A stretch of DNA of 34,215 bases, from assembly GCA_003151595.1 (NCBI GenBank), contig PLXW01000135.1, positions 1 through 34,215 of the forward strand, in the 5' to 3' direction. Within the stretch, counting starts at the first letter, position 1; each line of letters begins with the position of its first letter. A model generated the notes under the pieces. That model made no database searches. It was not told the origin of the DNA and saw nothing but the letters and a program-made list of their open reading frames with translations. The DNA comes from Myxococcales bacterium. GTDB lineage: Bacteria > Myxococcota > Polyangia > Polyangiales > Polyangiaceae. The position numbers were made by a program, and so were the translations under genes. Positions 22,660 to 30,112 of the stretch are shown one piece after another.

Positions 22660-23432
22660 CCTTTTCCGAGCTTCAACTGAATTCGCTGCGAACGAAACTG
22701 CTCGCCGATCTCCGGAGGAGGATCGGGCAATGCGGTGTGATCGTCCACGAGCTTTTGGAGCATGGAGCGCGCCGAGTCGTCAAAGAGATCGTTACCGCTC
22801 GGTTTGTCCGGCGACTGCTTGACGAACCACACGCGCATCCGGGGGTCGACCGCGACCGTCTGGTAGACGCACAGCCGCGATTCGTCGCCCACCGAGATGA
22901 CCGTCGGGATCTGCCAGCGATCCTGAAAGAATTTCTGCAGCATGGCCGCGTACTGATCGCCCGCGTGTACCCGGCTGGGATCCGTCTCGGTGCCGGCATC
23001 GCTCCCGTTCGCGAACCCCTCGACGGGGCGTTCCTTCCCGGCGTCCTCGGCGAACGGATCGCTCTTCGCGATCAGCTTCTGGATGTCGGAGTCCTTCGCG
23101 TCGGGCGGCGGAGGGGGGCCGGCGTCGGGCTTCTCGTTCTTGTGGACCGGGTCTTCCTGCGACGCCTTTATCTCCGGATGAGGCGCGGTGCTCTGCTTGG
23201 GAACGAGCCGGTCCGGGAGCTTCTTCGGATCCATGGGCTTGCCGAGCTTGAGCAGCGTCGCGCCGATGACCGGCTGCGAGACGAGCGGCTGCTCCTCGAC
23301 GTCGGGCGTCGGGAAGTAGACGCGAAGCAGAATGATCGCGACCGGGATGGCATGGAGCGCGAACGCGAGCGCGAAGCCGAGCGCGACCTCGTCCCCTTCG
23401 TACCCCGTCTTCCATGCGAGTCGCGCTGCCAT
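22650..23432 (-). CDS. TolA/TonB-like energy-transducing protein
   Basis: A 260-residue inner-membrane protein. A single N-terminal transmembrane helix (about 16-40) is followed by a Pro/Lys/Asp-rich periplasmic stalk (about 45-145) and a C-terminal domain ('YAAMLQKFFQDRWQIPTVIS', then 'VWFVKQSPDKPSG', 'LQKLVDD') with the beta-alpha-beta pattern of TonB/TolA C-terminal domains. Its position between tolR and tolB says it acts as TolA, transmitting proton-motive force from TolQR to TolB and Pal. The stalk is short and lacks the long Ala/Lys helix of enterobacterial TolA. Two Cys in the C-terminal domain (around 189 and 259) could form a disulfide. Confidence 0.8.
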   Translation of the reverse strand: MAARLAWKTGYEGDEVALGFALAFALHAIPVAIILLRVYFPTPDVEEQPLVSQPVIGATLLKLGKPMDPKKLPDRLVPKQSTAPHPEIKASQEDPVHKNEKPDAGPPPPPDAKDSDIQKLIAKSDPFAEDAGKERPVEGFANGSDAGTETDPSRVHAGDQYAAMLQKFFQDRWQIPTVISVGDESRLCVYQTVAVDPRMRVWFVKQSPDKPSGNDLFDDSARSMLQKLVDDHTALPDPPPEIGEQFRSQRIQLKLGKGCR

Positions 23433-23458
23433 CGGGTTTCCTGGGACCGGGCCTCCGG

Positions 23459-23899
23459 CTACTGAGTCTTGACCACCAACGGGTCCGTTATCATCCCGAG
23501 TTTGTCGACCCCGGCCGTTCGCGCGGCCGCCATCACGCGGAGGACCGTCCCGTATTTCACGTTCTCGTCGGCCTGAACGTAGAGCTCGTGGTCCTCTTGC
23601 AGGCGCGCGTTCGTCTTCATCTTGGTCTCGACGTCGCCGGTGATCTCGTCCTTGCCGAGGTACACGTGATCGTCGGCCGTGATGATGACGAGGAGCTTGG
23701 TGTCATCGGCCTGCATCGGCGCGCTCTTCACCTTCGGAAGATCGACGTGCACGCCGGTGGTCATGAGCGGAGCGGTCACCATGAAGATGACGAGGAGCAC
23801 CAGCATGACGTCGATGAGCGGCGTCACGTTGATGTCGTTCAGCCCTCCGAGGCGACGACGGCTTCCGCCACGGCCGGCGGCGGCTCCTCCCATCGACAT
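23459..23899 (-). CDS. tolR: TolR/ExbD-family proton-channel subunit
   Basis: A 146-residue inner-membrane protein. A Gly/Arg-rich N-terminus is followed by one transmembrane helix that begins with the family motif 'NVTPLIDVMLVLLVIFMV'. The proton-relay Asp is D30. The periplasmic domain (about 55-146) matches ExbD/TolR ('LPKVKSAPM', 'YVQADENVKYGTVLRVM'). With TolQ it forms the motor that energises TolA. Three bases separate it from tolQ upstream and 26 from the TolA-like gene downstream. ExbD and TolR are hard to separate by sequence; the tolB neighbour decides for TolR. Confidence 0.93.
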   Translation of the reverse strand: MSMGGAAAGRGGSRRRLGGLNDINVTPLIDVMLVLLVIFMVTAPLMTTGVHVDLPKVKSAPMQADDTKLLVIITADDHVYLGKDEITGDVETKMKTNARLQEDHELYVQADENVKYGTVLRVMAAARTAGVDKLGMITDPLVVKTQ

Positions 23900-23902
23900 T
23901 CG

Positions 23903-24667
23903 CTAGATCCCTCCCAGGCGCGCGCGCGCGGCGACGTCGGCCGCGAACCCTTCCATGATGTCGGCGATCTGCCCGACGCGGCGGGCGAAGTAATTGTAGG
24001 CCATGACGGCCGGAATGGCGGCGACGAGGCCGATCGCGGTGGCGATCAGCGCCTCGGCGATCTTCGGCGCGACGACCGGGAGGTTCGCGTTCTGCTGGTT
24101 CCCGATGGAGAGGAACGCATCCATGATCCCGTAGACCGTGCCGAAGAGGCCGATGAACGGCGACGTCGCGCCGATCGTTCCGAGCAGCGCCATCCACGAC
24201 TCGAGGTGCGTCACCTCTTGAGCGGCCGCGCGGCGCGTCGCCGACTCGACGTGCATCCCCTGCGCGTCGCTGAGCTGGACGCGCTCGCCCTTGGTGACGC
24301 GGTTCATCTCGTCGTACCCGACCGCGAAGATGCGCGCGAACGGCGAGCCGCGGAACTCGGCGAGCCCTTGCGCGAGATCGTCGAAGCTCTTCGCGAGGTC
24401 GAACGCCTTCACGAACTTCTTCGACTCCGCGCGCGCCCGTGCCACGTGCAGCGCCTTCGCGCCGATGACTAGCCAGCAGGCGATCGAGAAGAGCACCAGG
24501 ATCACGAGCACGGCCTTCACCGGCACCGAGGCGTGCAAGACGAGCTGCACCGGGTCTAGCTTCAGCGGCGCATCGGGAGCGCCCGCGGGGGCCGGGCTCG
24601 CCGGCTGCAGCGCCGCGGAGAGAGAGGCGGAGGCCGAGGTCAGCGTCGCAAGGAGGAACGGTTGCAT
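23903..24667 (-). CDS. tolQ: TolQ/ExbB-family proton-channel subunit
   Basis: A 254-residue inner-membrane protein with three transmembrane helices: about 45-70, and a pair at about 160-185 and 195-225. The conserved MotA/TolQ/ExbB core is present ('LESWMALLGTIGATSPFIGLFGTVYGIMDAF' region, 'IAEALIATAIGLVAAIPAVMAYNYF'). An Ala/Ser/Pro-rich N-terminal segment of about 30 residues precedes the first helix. ATG 24667 is chosen because it lies about 48 bases after a good promoter and the longer in-frame extension to 25003 is Arg/Ala-rich and spans that promoter. It is the first gene of the tol operon. Confidence 0.93.
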   Translation of the reverse strand: MQPFLLATLTSASASLSAALQPASPAPAGAPDAPLKLDPVQLVLHASVPVKAVLVILVLFSIACWLVIGAKALHVARARAESKKFVKAFDLAKSFDDLAQGLAEFRGSPFARIFAVGYDEMNRVTKGERVQLSDAQGMHVESATRRAAAQEVTHLESWMALLGTIGATSPFIGLFGTVYGIMDAFLSIGNQQNANLPVVAPKIAEALIATAIGLVAAIPAVMAYNYFARRVGQIADIMEGFAADVAARARLGGI

Positions 24668-24721
24668 TCGCGTTTTCTCTCGTGTGGACCGCGCCGAGCT
24701 TTCGCCCGGACGCGCTGTCCG

Positions 24722-24750
24722 CTTATGCCCACCCCCCGGATCGATGTCAA
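24722..24750 (-). promoter_or_regulatory. Sigma-70-type promoter of the tol operon
   Basis: On the minus strand, a perfect TTGACA, a 17-base spacer and CATAAG (4 of 6 matches to TATAAT). The expected leader is about 48 bases to the tolQ ATG at 24667. This is the best promoter match in the window. Confidence 0.7.
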
Positions 24751-24795
24751 AGGATGCTCGGAGTGCCGTCCCGCGCGAATCCCGGCGCAATCTGT

Positions 24796-24823
24796 TTGCG
24801 TGAGACCATGCGCGATGTAACGT
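24796..24823 (+). promoter_or_regulatory. Putative promoter for the secreted-protein gene at 24834
   Basis: TTGCGT (24796-24801), a 16-base spacer and TAACGT (24818-24823), 10 bases before the GTG start. No ribosome-binding site. Confidence 0.4.
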
Positions 24824-24833
24824 CCGCGCCGCC

Positions 24834-25484
24834 GTGCGTCGTCCCCTCACCTTTCGCTCGATCGCGTCCGCCGCTTCGCTCGCTTCTCTCGCGGCCTTCG
24901 CCGGGTATTGCGCGCTCGACACCACCGCCGCCTCCGTGGCCGCCGTCGCGCTCCCCGCGTGCACAGTCGACGACGCAGGGGGCATCACGCCGATCACGGG
25001 CATCGTGGTGCGCGCCCAGTCGCTCGTCGCCGGCCACGGTTGCGGTACCGGGCCCGATCAGATCTACAAGTACTCGGTCGTGGTCTCGGCGTTCGACGAG
25101 GCGGGGGCCACCGAGGTCTTCATCGCGGGCGGGACATACGACTGCTTCGCCGACGCGACGTTCGTGAACCTGTGCTCGTCGAGCAGCGGGAACTACGTGT
25201 TCAACGTGAACGTGTATGCCTTCACTCAGGCGGCCTGGAACAGCGACGGCGGCCTCCCCGAGACGCAGGTGCAGACGCTTCTGGCGACGCACCCCTCGTA
25301 CTGCACGAACGACGCCGGCCACGTCTCGCCGCTGCAGAGCGACCAGACGGTGAGGCCCGACAACGACGGCGGCCTCGACCAGCAGCTCCAGTCGAAGGCC
25401 TCGTTCACGACGACGTGCACCGCGACGCAAGAGTCGAGCGCCGAGGTCGTGGCCGTCTGCGCGCCGGTCACCAGCGCCCCCTGA
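24834..25484 (+). CDS. Secreted or lipid-anchored protein of unknown function
   Basis: A 216-residue protein from a GTG start. An Ala/Ser/Leu-rich signal sequence covers about residues 8-26; 'AFAGYC' there is not a convincing lipobox. The mature part has several Cys ('LPACTVDDAGG', 'GHGCG', 'YDCF', 'NLCSS', 'SYCTN', 'TTCTATQ', 'VCAP'), consistent with a disulfide-rich exported protein, and beta-rich segments ('KYSVVVSAFDEAG', 'GNYVFNVNVYAF'). I do not recognise a family. It is divergent from the tol operon across a 166-base region that holds promoters for both directions. Confidence 0.65.
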   Translation: MRRPLTFRSIASAASLASLAAFAGYCALDTTAASVAAVALPACTVDDAGGITPITGIVVRAQSLVAGHGCGTGPDQIYKYSVVVSAFDEAGATEVFIAGGTYDCFADATFVNLCSSSSGNYVFNVNVYAFTQAAWNSDGGLPETQVQTLLATHPSYCTNDAGHVSPLQSDQTVRPDNDGGLDQQLQSKASFTTTCTATQESSAEVVAVCAPVTSAP

Positions 25485-25529
25485 CCGACTCGATGACCAA
25501 AACGGGTCGCGAGTCGTAGCCGCCACGCC

Positions 25530-25558
25530 TTGCGACGTCGATCCGCGAGCCCTACGCT
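25530..25558 (+). promoter_or_regulatory. Promoter for the rhomboid-like gene
   Basis: TTGCGA (25530-25535), a 17-base spacer and TACGCT (25553-25558), 9 bases before the ATG at 25568. The 9-base gap contains GAAGGA, too close to a predicted leaderless start to be certain it serves as a ribosome-binding site. Confidence 0.45.
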
Positions 25559-25567
25559 TGAAGGACG

Positions 25568-26410
25568 ATGAACGGGCGAGGTCAGGGCCAGCTCTCGTTC
25601 GCTTTCCCGAAGCCGGGACGCGGGCTCAAAGGCGTGCTTCTCGCGCTGTTCGTCGTGGGGGGCGTGCAGTCGCTGGCGATCCCGTCGCTGGCGCCGGTGT
25701 TCGCGTGGCTCACGTGCGACGCCGACAAGGTGATGCACGGGCAGGTGTGGCGGCTGCTGACCGCAGGGCTGCTCACCGAGCCGCAGCGGATAGCTCCGCT
25801 GCTCTTCACGCTCGTCGGGATCTATTTCTTCTCGGCCGATCTCGAGACGCGCTGGGGGACGCCGCGCTTTCTGCGCTTCGTCGCCGCCAGCGTCGGGATC
25901 GGGTTCGCGGCCGCGGTGATCGTCGATCGGCTGGCGCCCGAGTCGATGCTCTCGCTTCACTTCGGCGAGATCTACGGCGCGACGGCGGTGATCACGGCGT
26001 CGTCGGTGGCGTGGGCGCGGGCCAACGCGAAGGCGCAGGTGCGGCTCTTCTTCGTCCTGCCGATCACAGGGCGCGCCTTCTTCTGGCTCACGATCGGGTA
26101 CTGCGTCGTAAACGTGATCTGGCCGGGTCTCTCCGAGGGGGCCGTGGCGCCGTTCGGTGGCGTCGCCGCAGGAATGCTCCTCGCGGGCGACCCTTCGCCG
26201 CTCCGCCGCGCCTACCTGAAGACGAAGCTCGCCTACCTCCGTCGCAACGCGCGCGCGACGCCGACGGCGCACGAGATCGCGTTCGGCAAACCGGCGCCGA
26301 AGAAGAAGCCGCGACGCGCCGACGGCCCGGTCCTCCGCGTGCTTCCGGGCGGGCTCGACGAAGACCTCGCGAAGCGCGAGCCGCCGAAGGACAAGCGCTA
26401 CCTCAATTAG
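25568..26410 (+). CDS. Rhomboid-fold membrane protein lacking the catalytic dyad
   Basis: A 280-residue protein with about six hydrophobic helices (22-48, 74-90, 100-120, 130-150, 165-185, 192-207) and a basic cytoplasmic tail (215-280). Rhomboid features are visible: 'GQVWRLLTAGLL' (58-69), 'ADLETRWGTPRFLRF' (90-104, the ExxW element) and the helix-4 and helix-6 positions. At helix 4 the GxSG motif reads E134-I-Y136-G137, so the nucleophile Ser is Tyr. At helix 6 the AHxGG segment reads A194-P-F196-G-G, so the His is Phe. It is thus a rhomboid-like pseudoprotease (compare iRhom and Derlin). A role in membrane-protein quality control is inference. pyrB follows 30 bases later. Confidence 0.75.
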   Translation: MNGRGQGQLSFAFPKPGRGLKGVLLALFVVGGVQSLAIPSLAPVFAWLTCDADKVMHGQVWRLLTAGLLTEPQRIAPLLFTLVGIYFFSADLETRWGTPRFLRFVAASVGIGFAAAVIVDRLAPESMLSLHFGEIYGATAVITASSVAWARANAKAQVRLFFVLPITGRAFFWLTIGYCVVNVIWPGLSEGAVAPFGGVAAGMLLAGDPSPLRRAYLKTKLAYLRRNARATPTAHEIAFGKPAPKKKPRRADGPVLRVLPGGLDEDLAKREPPKDKRYLN

Positions 26411-26440
26411 CCGAGCAGTCGTGCTACACAGGTGGCGCCG

Positions 26441-27376
26441 ATGTGGACGCATCGCCATCTTCTTGGGATCGAGGGGCTCTCGCCGGAGGACGTGGCGCAT
26501 CTCCTCGATGCGGCCGACGGATACCTCGCGCGGATGCGTGAGCCGGGCGGGTTCAAGGGGACGGCGCTCCGCGGGCGCACGATCATCAACCTGTTCTTCG
26601 AGTCGTCCACGCGCACGCGCACGTCGTTCGAGCTGGCGGGCAAGCGCCTCGGCGCCGACGTGGTGAACGTGAGCCCGGCGCAGTCGAGCGTGACCAAGGG
26701 CGAGACGCTGCTCGACACGGTGAAGAACATCGAGGCGATGCACGCCGACGCGATCGTGATCCGTCACGCGGCGTCGGGCGCGCCGCACTTCGTCGCCGCG
26801 CGAACCAGGTCCGCCATCGTCAACGCCGGCGACGGCGCGCACGAGCACCCGACGCAGGCGCTGCTCGACGTGCTCACGATGCGCGCGCACGGCAAGACCA
26901 TCCAGGGGCTCGAGGTCGCGATCGTCGGCGACATCCTCCACTCGCGCGTCGCTCGATCGAACGCGCTGCTCCTCGGAATGCTCGGCGCCAACGTGCGCCT
27001 CTGCGCGCCGAAGACGATGACGCCGCCGTCGCCGGAGACGCTCGGCAAGTCGGTCCGCTTTGCGCCGCGGATCGACGAAGCGGTCGAAGGGGCCGACGTG
27101 GTGATGATGCTTCGCATCCAGAACGAGCGACTCCTCGGCGACGCGCTGATGGCGACGGCGCGCGAGTACAGCCGCACGTTCGGCCTGAACGCGCGCGTGC
27201 TCGATCGCGCGAAGAAGGACGCCATCGTGATGCACCCCGGCCCGATCAACCGCGGCGTGGAGCTCGACCCCGCGCTGGCCGACGGACCGCGCAGCGTGAT
27301 CCTCGATCAAGTGGAGGCGGGCGTCGCCGTGCGGATGGCCGTTCTGGAAGCGGTCACCGGCGTCGCGCGTTCCTGA
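26441..27376 (+). CDS. pyrB: Aspartate carbamoyltransferase catalytic subunit
   Basis: A 311-residue enzyme joining carbamoyl phosphate and aspartate in pyrimidine synthesis. The carbamoyl-phosphate site 'STRTRTSFE' (56-64), the mobile loop 'SSVTKGE' (82-88) and 'HPTQALLD' (136-143) are intact, as is 'PGPINRGVE' near the C-terminus. The start ATG 26441 is preceded by AGGTGG (26430-26435); a GTG three codons earlier is less likely. No pyrI (regulatory subunit) or pyrC is adjacent; murI follows after 5 bases. TACACA (26425-26430) lies 10 bases before the ATG, an imperfect fit to the local -10 pattern. Confidence 0.96.
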   Translation: MWTHRHLLGIEGLSPEDVAHLLDAADGYLARMREPGGFKGTALRGRTIINLFFESSTRTRTSFELAGKRLGADVVNVSPAQSSVTKGETLLDTVKNIEAMHADAIVIRHAASGAPHFVAARTRSAIVNAGDGAHEHPTQALLDVLTMRAHGKTIQGLEVAIVGDILHSRVARSNALLLGMLGANVRLCAPKTMTPPSPETLGKSVRFAPRIDEAVEGADVVMMLRIQNERLLGDALMATAREYSRTFGLNARVLDRAKKDAIVMHPGPINRGVELDPALADGPRSVILDQVEAGVAVRMAVLEAVTGVARS

Positions 27377-27381
27377 TCCCC

Positions 27382-28197
27382 GTGGGCAATCGCGCACCGC
27401 TCGGCGTGTTCGACTCGGGGCTGGGCGGGCTCACGGTCGTGCGCGCGCTTCGCGAAGCGCTCCCCGACGAAGACATCGTCTACCTCGGCGACACGGCGCG
27501 CGTGCCTTACGGAACCAAGGGAGCGCCGACGGTCATCAAGTACGCGCTCGGCTGCGCGCGGCACCTCGTCGGGCGCGGCGTGAAGGCCATCGTGATCGCC
27601 TGCAACACGGTGAGCGCGGTCGCGCCCGACCGCATGCGGATCGAGCTGGATTTGCCGGTGCTTGGCGTCATCGAGCCGGGCGCGCGCGCAGCCGTCGAAG
27701 CGACGAGGAGCGGGCGCATCGGCGTCCTGGCGACGGCGGCGACGATCGCATCGGGGGCCTACCCGCGCGCGGTGAGCGCTGTGTCGACGCGGGCCGAGAC
27801 CGTCGGACAAGCCGCGCCGCTGCTCGTCCCGCTGGCGGAAGAAGGGTGGATCGAAGGGGACGTGCCGCGCCTCGCCGTCCGCCGTTACCTGGAGCCGCTG
27901 GCGAAGGCGAACGTGGACGTCGTCGTGCTGGGGTGCACGCACTATCCGCTCCTGCGCGAGGTGATCGAGCGCGAGGCGCGCGCGCTCATCGGGCCCGAGG
28001 TTCGTGTGGTCGACAGCGCGCGGGCCACGGCCGAAGACGTGCGCGCGTTCCTCGAAGCGCGCGGCCTCGCGCACGGAGCGCGCACGACGAAATCGCGCGT
28101 CGATCTCCTGGTCACCGACCTGCCGAAGACGTTCGCCGACACCGCGTCGCGCTTCCTCGGCGGCGACGCCGAGAGCGTCGAGCAGATCGACCTCTAG
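27382..28197 (+). CDS. murI: Glutamate racemase
   Basis: A 271-residue cofactor-independent racemase making D-glutamate for peptidoglycan. The N-terminal 'GVFDSGLGGLTVVRAL' (D11, S12), the first catalytic Cys74 ('IACNTVSAV') and the second Cys185 with H187 ('LGCTHYPLL') are all present, so the enzyme should be active. The start is GTG 27382, 5 bases after the pyrB stop, so the two are likely co-transcribed. A hairpin follows right at the stop codon. Confidence 0.95.
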   Translation: MGNRAPLGVFDSGLGGLTVVRALREALPDEDIVYLGDTARVPYGTKGAPTVIKYALGCARHLVGRGVKAIVIACNTVSAVAPDRMRIELDLPVLGVIEPGARAAVEATRSGRIGVLATAATIASGAYPRAVSAVSTRAETVGQAAPLLVPLAEEGWIEGDVPRLAVRRYLEPLAKANVDVVVLGCTHYPLLREVIEREARALIGPEVRVVDSARATAEDVRAFLEARGLAHGARTTKSRVDLLVTDLPKTFADTASRFLGGDAESVEQIDL

Positions 28198-28216
28198 CGG
28201 CGCCGAAGGCGTCCGC
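28197..28216. terminator. Hairpin between murI and hom
   Basis: GCGGCGCC pairs with GGCG-t-CCGC across a GAA loop (8-bp stem, one bulged T), beginning at the last base of the murI stop codon and ending 9 bases before the convergent hom stop. Likely a two-way terminator. Confidence 0.5.
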
Positions 28217-28225
28217 GTCTCATGA

Positions 28226-29551
28226 CTAGGACGCGACGCGAATCACGCGCGTCTTCGCCGCCACGTAGTCGTGGCTCGCGATCTGCGCGAGCGCGCTCTT
28301 CATCGCGCGCTCGGTCGCTTCGTGCGTGAGCATCACGACCTGCACGGCCGCTCCGCTCGAGTCCCCTCCCCCTTGCTGCACCATCTGCTCGATCGACACG
28401 CGCGCATCTCCGAGCGCGCCCGTGATCCGCGCGAGCACGCCGGGGCGATCGAACACCTGGAACCGCAGGTAGTACCGGGACTCGACGTCATCCATCGGCG
28501 CCAGCGGGCGCGCCTCGAGCTGGATCGATCGCGTCGCCAACCCGGGCACACCGCTCCGGATCGCGCGCGCCACGTCGAGCACGTCGGCCACGACGCTCAC
28601 CGCCGTGGGCATGTCGCCTGCGCCGCGCCCCGACAGGAGGCACGGCCCCAGCGCGCGCCCTTCGAGCGAGATGGCGTTCAGCACACCGCCGACGTGCGCG
28701 ATCGTGCTCGTGCGCGGGACGAGCGCAGGGTGGACGCGTAGCTCGACGGAGCTCTCACGATCGCGACCGATCGCCAGGTGCTTGATCGCGTACCCGAAGC
28801 GATCGGCGAAATCGTGATCGATGGGATCGATCCCGCGAATCCCTTCGGTCGGCACCTGCGCGTGATCGACCCGCGCTCCAAACGCGAGCATCGCAAGGAC
28901 GACGAGCTTGTGCGCCGCATCGTGACCGTCGACGTCGAGTGACGGCTCGGCCTCGGCGTACCCCTTCTCCTGCGCTTCCTTCAGCGCAGCGTCGAAGGAG
29001 AGCCCGTTCTCGCGCATGCGCGTGAGCACGTAGTTGCACGTGCCGTTGACGATCCCCACGAGCGACGTGACCCAGTCGCTGGCGAACGCTTCGCGCAGGA
29101 CGCGAACGACCGGGATGCCTCCGCCGACCGAGCCTTCGAACGCGAGGTCCACGCCGCGCGCGACGGCGCGATCGACGAGCGACGGACCGTGGAGCGCAAG
29201 CAGCATCTTGTTGGCGGTGACGACCCCCTTGCCCGCGTCGATCGCCCGCTCGACGTACCCCTTCGCGGGATCGACGCCCCCCATCACCTCGACGAAGACG
29301 TCGATCGACGCGTCGCCCAGCACGGCATTCGCATCGGTCGTGACGCGCGCGCGATCGAGCTGAGGCACGCGCTCCTTCTCGAGATCGCGCACGAGCACGC
29401 GCACGACCTCGAGCTTCGCGCCGACGCGCGACGCGAGGTACTCGGCGTTGGCGTCGAGCAGTTGAACGACTCCGCCGCCGACCGTTCCGCAGCCGAGGAG
29501 AGCGATTCTGACGGGGCGAGTGGCGGCGACGCGATCGGCGTTGGAGACCAT
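28226..29551 (-). CDS. hom: Homoserine dehydrogenase with ACT domain
   Basis: A 441-residue NAD(P)-dependent enzyme reducing aspartate semialdehyde to homoserine for threonine and methionine. An N-terminal Rossmann fold carries 'ALLGCGTVGGG' (18-27). The catalytic domain has 'GIVNGTCNYVLTRM', 'YAEAEPSLDVDGHDAAHKL' (with the conserved Asp/Lys pair) and 'IDHDFADRFGY'. The C-terminal ACT domain (from about 355, 'YYLRFQVFDRPGVLARITG') usually binds threonine for feedback control. Monofunctional (no aspartokinase domain). A TAAGGT element 7 bases before the ATG suggests its own promoter, although the DUF4019 gene ends only 22 bases upstream. Confidence 0.95.
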   Translation of the reverse strand: MVSNADRVAATRPVRIALLGCGTVGGGVVQLLDANAEYLASRVGAKLEVVRVLVRDLEKERVPQLDRARVTTDANAVLGDASIDVFVEVMGGVDPAKGYVERAIDAGKGVVTANKMLLALHGPSLVDRAVARGVDLAFEGSVGGGIPVVRVLREAFASDWVTSLVGIVNGTCNYVLTRMRENGLSFDAALKEAQEKGYAEAEPSLDVDGHDAAHKLVVLAMLAFGARVDHAQVPTEGIRGIDPIDHDFADRFGYAIKHLAIGRDRESSVELRVHPALVPRTSTIAHVGGVLNAISLEGRALGPCLLSGRGAGDMPTAVSVVADVLDVARAIRSGVPGLATRSIQLEARPLAPMDDVESRYYLRFQVFDRPGVLARITGALGDARVSIEQMVQQGGGDSSGAAVQVVMLTHEATERAMKSALAQIASHDYVAAKTRVIRVAS

Positions 29552-29558
29552 GCGAGCG

Positions 29559-29564
29559 ACCTTA
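29559..29564 (-). promoter_or_regulatory. Putative -10 (TAAGGT) for hom
   Basis: TAAGGT on the minus strand ends 7 bases before the hom ATG at 29551. The same hexamer at the same distance precedes the DUF4019 gene just upstream. No good -35 and no ribosome-binding site. Confidence 0.4.
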
Positions 29565-29573
29565 CGCGATCCG

Positions 29574-30041
29574 CTACTTGATGAAATACCCTGCCACGCG
29601 CCACTTCCCGTCCTTGTCTTTCATCGGCGTGACCGTCTCTGCCGCCGCGCCCTTGTTCTCGAACGACGTCGCGTAGGTGAAGACGACGTACTCGCCGTCT
29701 GGCGCGCCGGGGACAGACGTCGCCGGCGTCGCCGATTGAAGCTTGCGCGATTTGACCGCGCCCAGCGGCGCACGAACGGCGGTCACCGCCTGCTCCCAGC
29801 GCGGTGAATCGATCGTGGTCTTGAAGTACGAGGCGGCCTCGGTCCAGCTCTGAGCGATCTGCCCGCCGTCGACGAGCGCGAGCCACGCTTCGGTCGCCCG
29901 CTGCTGCTCGGCGGTGGCGGGTGACGAGAAGGCGGGAGCCAGGCTCGTGTCGTCCGTCTTGTCTTTGCCTTTGCATGCGGCGAGCGAGGAGAGCGATGCG
30001 AGGAGACCGAAGGTCACGGCGAGCGTTCGCGGAGCCAGCAT
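29574..30041 (-). CDS. DUF4019 lipoprotein
   Basis: A 155-residue lipoprotein. Signal peptide with lipobox Leu-Ala-Ala-Cys (Cys23 from this start), then a short Lys/Asp linker. A DUF4019 domain fills the rest: 'EAWLALVDGGQIAQSWTEAASYFK', 'RAPLGAVKSRKL', 'GEYVVFTYATSFENKG' and the ending 'WRVAGYFIK', all matching the family pattern. Its function is unknown; the fold is thought to be NTF2-like, anchored in the envelope. ATG 30041 fits the TAAGGT element 7 bases upstream; a GTG at 30050 is the alternative. Confidence 0.8.
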   Translation of the reverse strand: MLAPRTLAVTFGLLASLSSLAACKGKDKTDDTSLAPAFSSPATAEQQRATEAWLALVDGGQIAQSWTEAASYFKTTIDSPRWEQAVTAVRAPLGAVKSRKLQSATPATSVPGAPDGEYVVFTYATSFENKGAAAETVTPMKDKDGKWRVAGYFIK

Positions 30042-30048
30042 GATGCGC

Positions 30049-30054
30049 ACCTTA
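30049..30054 (-). promoter_or_regulatory. Putative -10 (TAAGGT) for the DUF4019 gene
   Basis: TAAGGT on the minus strand ends 7 bases before the ATG at 30041, without a ribosome-binding site. If correct it excludes the GTG start at 30050. Confidence 0.4.
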
Positions 30055-30112
30055 CCGCCAGATGAACTCGGCGGTCGCGCGCGATGTGGCGCGTGGCATC
30101 ATCCGCCGCACG

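Noticed and set aside
24668..25003. 112-residue N-terminal extension of TolQ
   Set aside because: Arg/Ala/Ser-rich with no family similarity, and it spans the TTGACA promoter and the start of the divergent gene.
25226..27397. Very long antisense frame (over 700 codons) opposite the rhomboid-like and pyrB genes
   Set aside because: Arg/Asp/His-rich composition typical of the complementary frame of GC-rich genes. The plus strand holds clear conserved proteins. The same holds for long frames at 637-1872, 4908-6110, 6385-8076 and 18350-19636.
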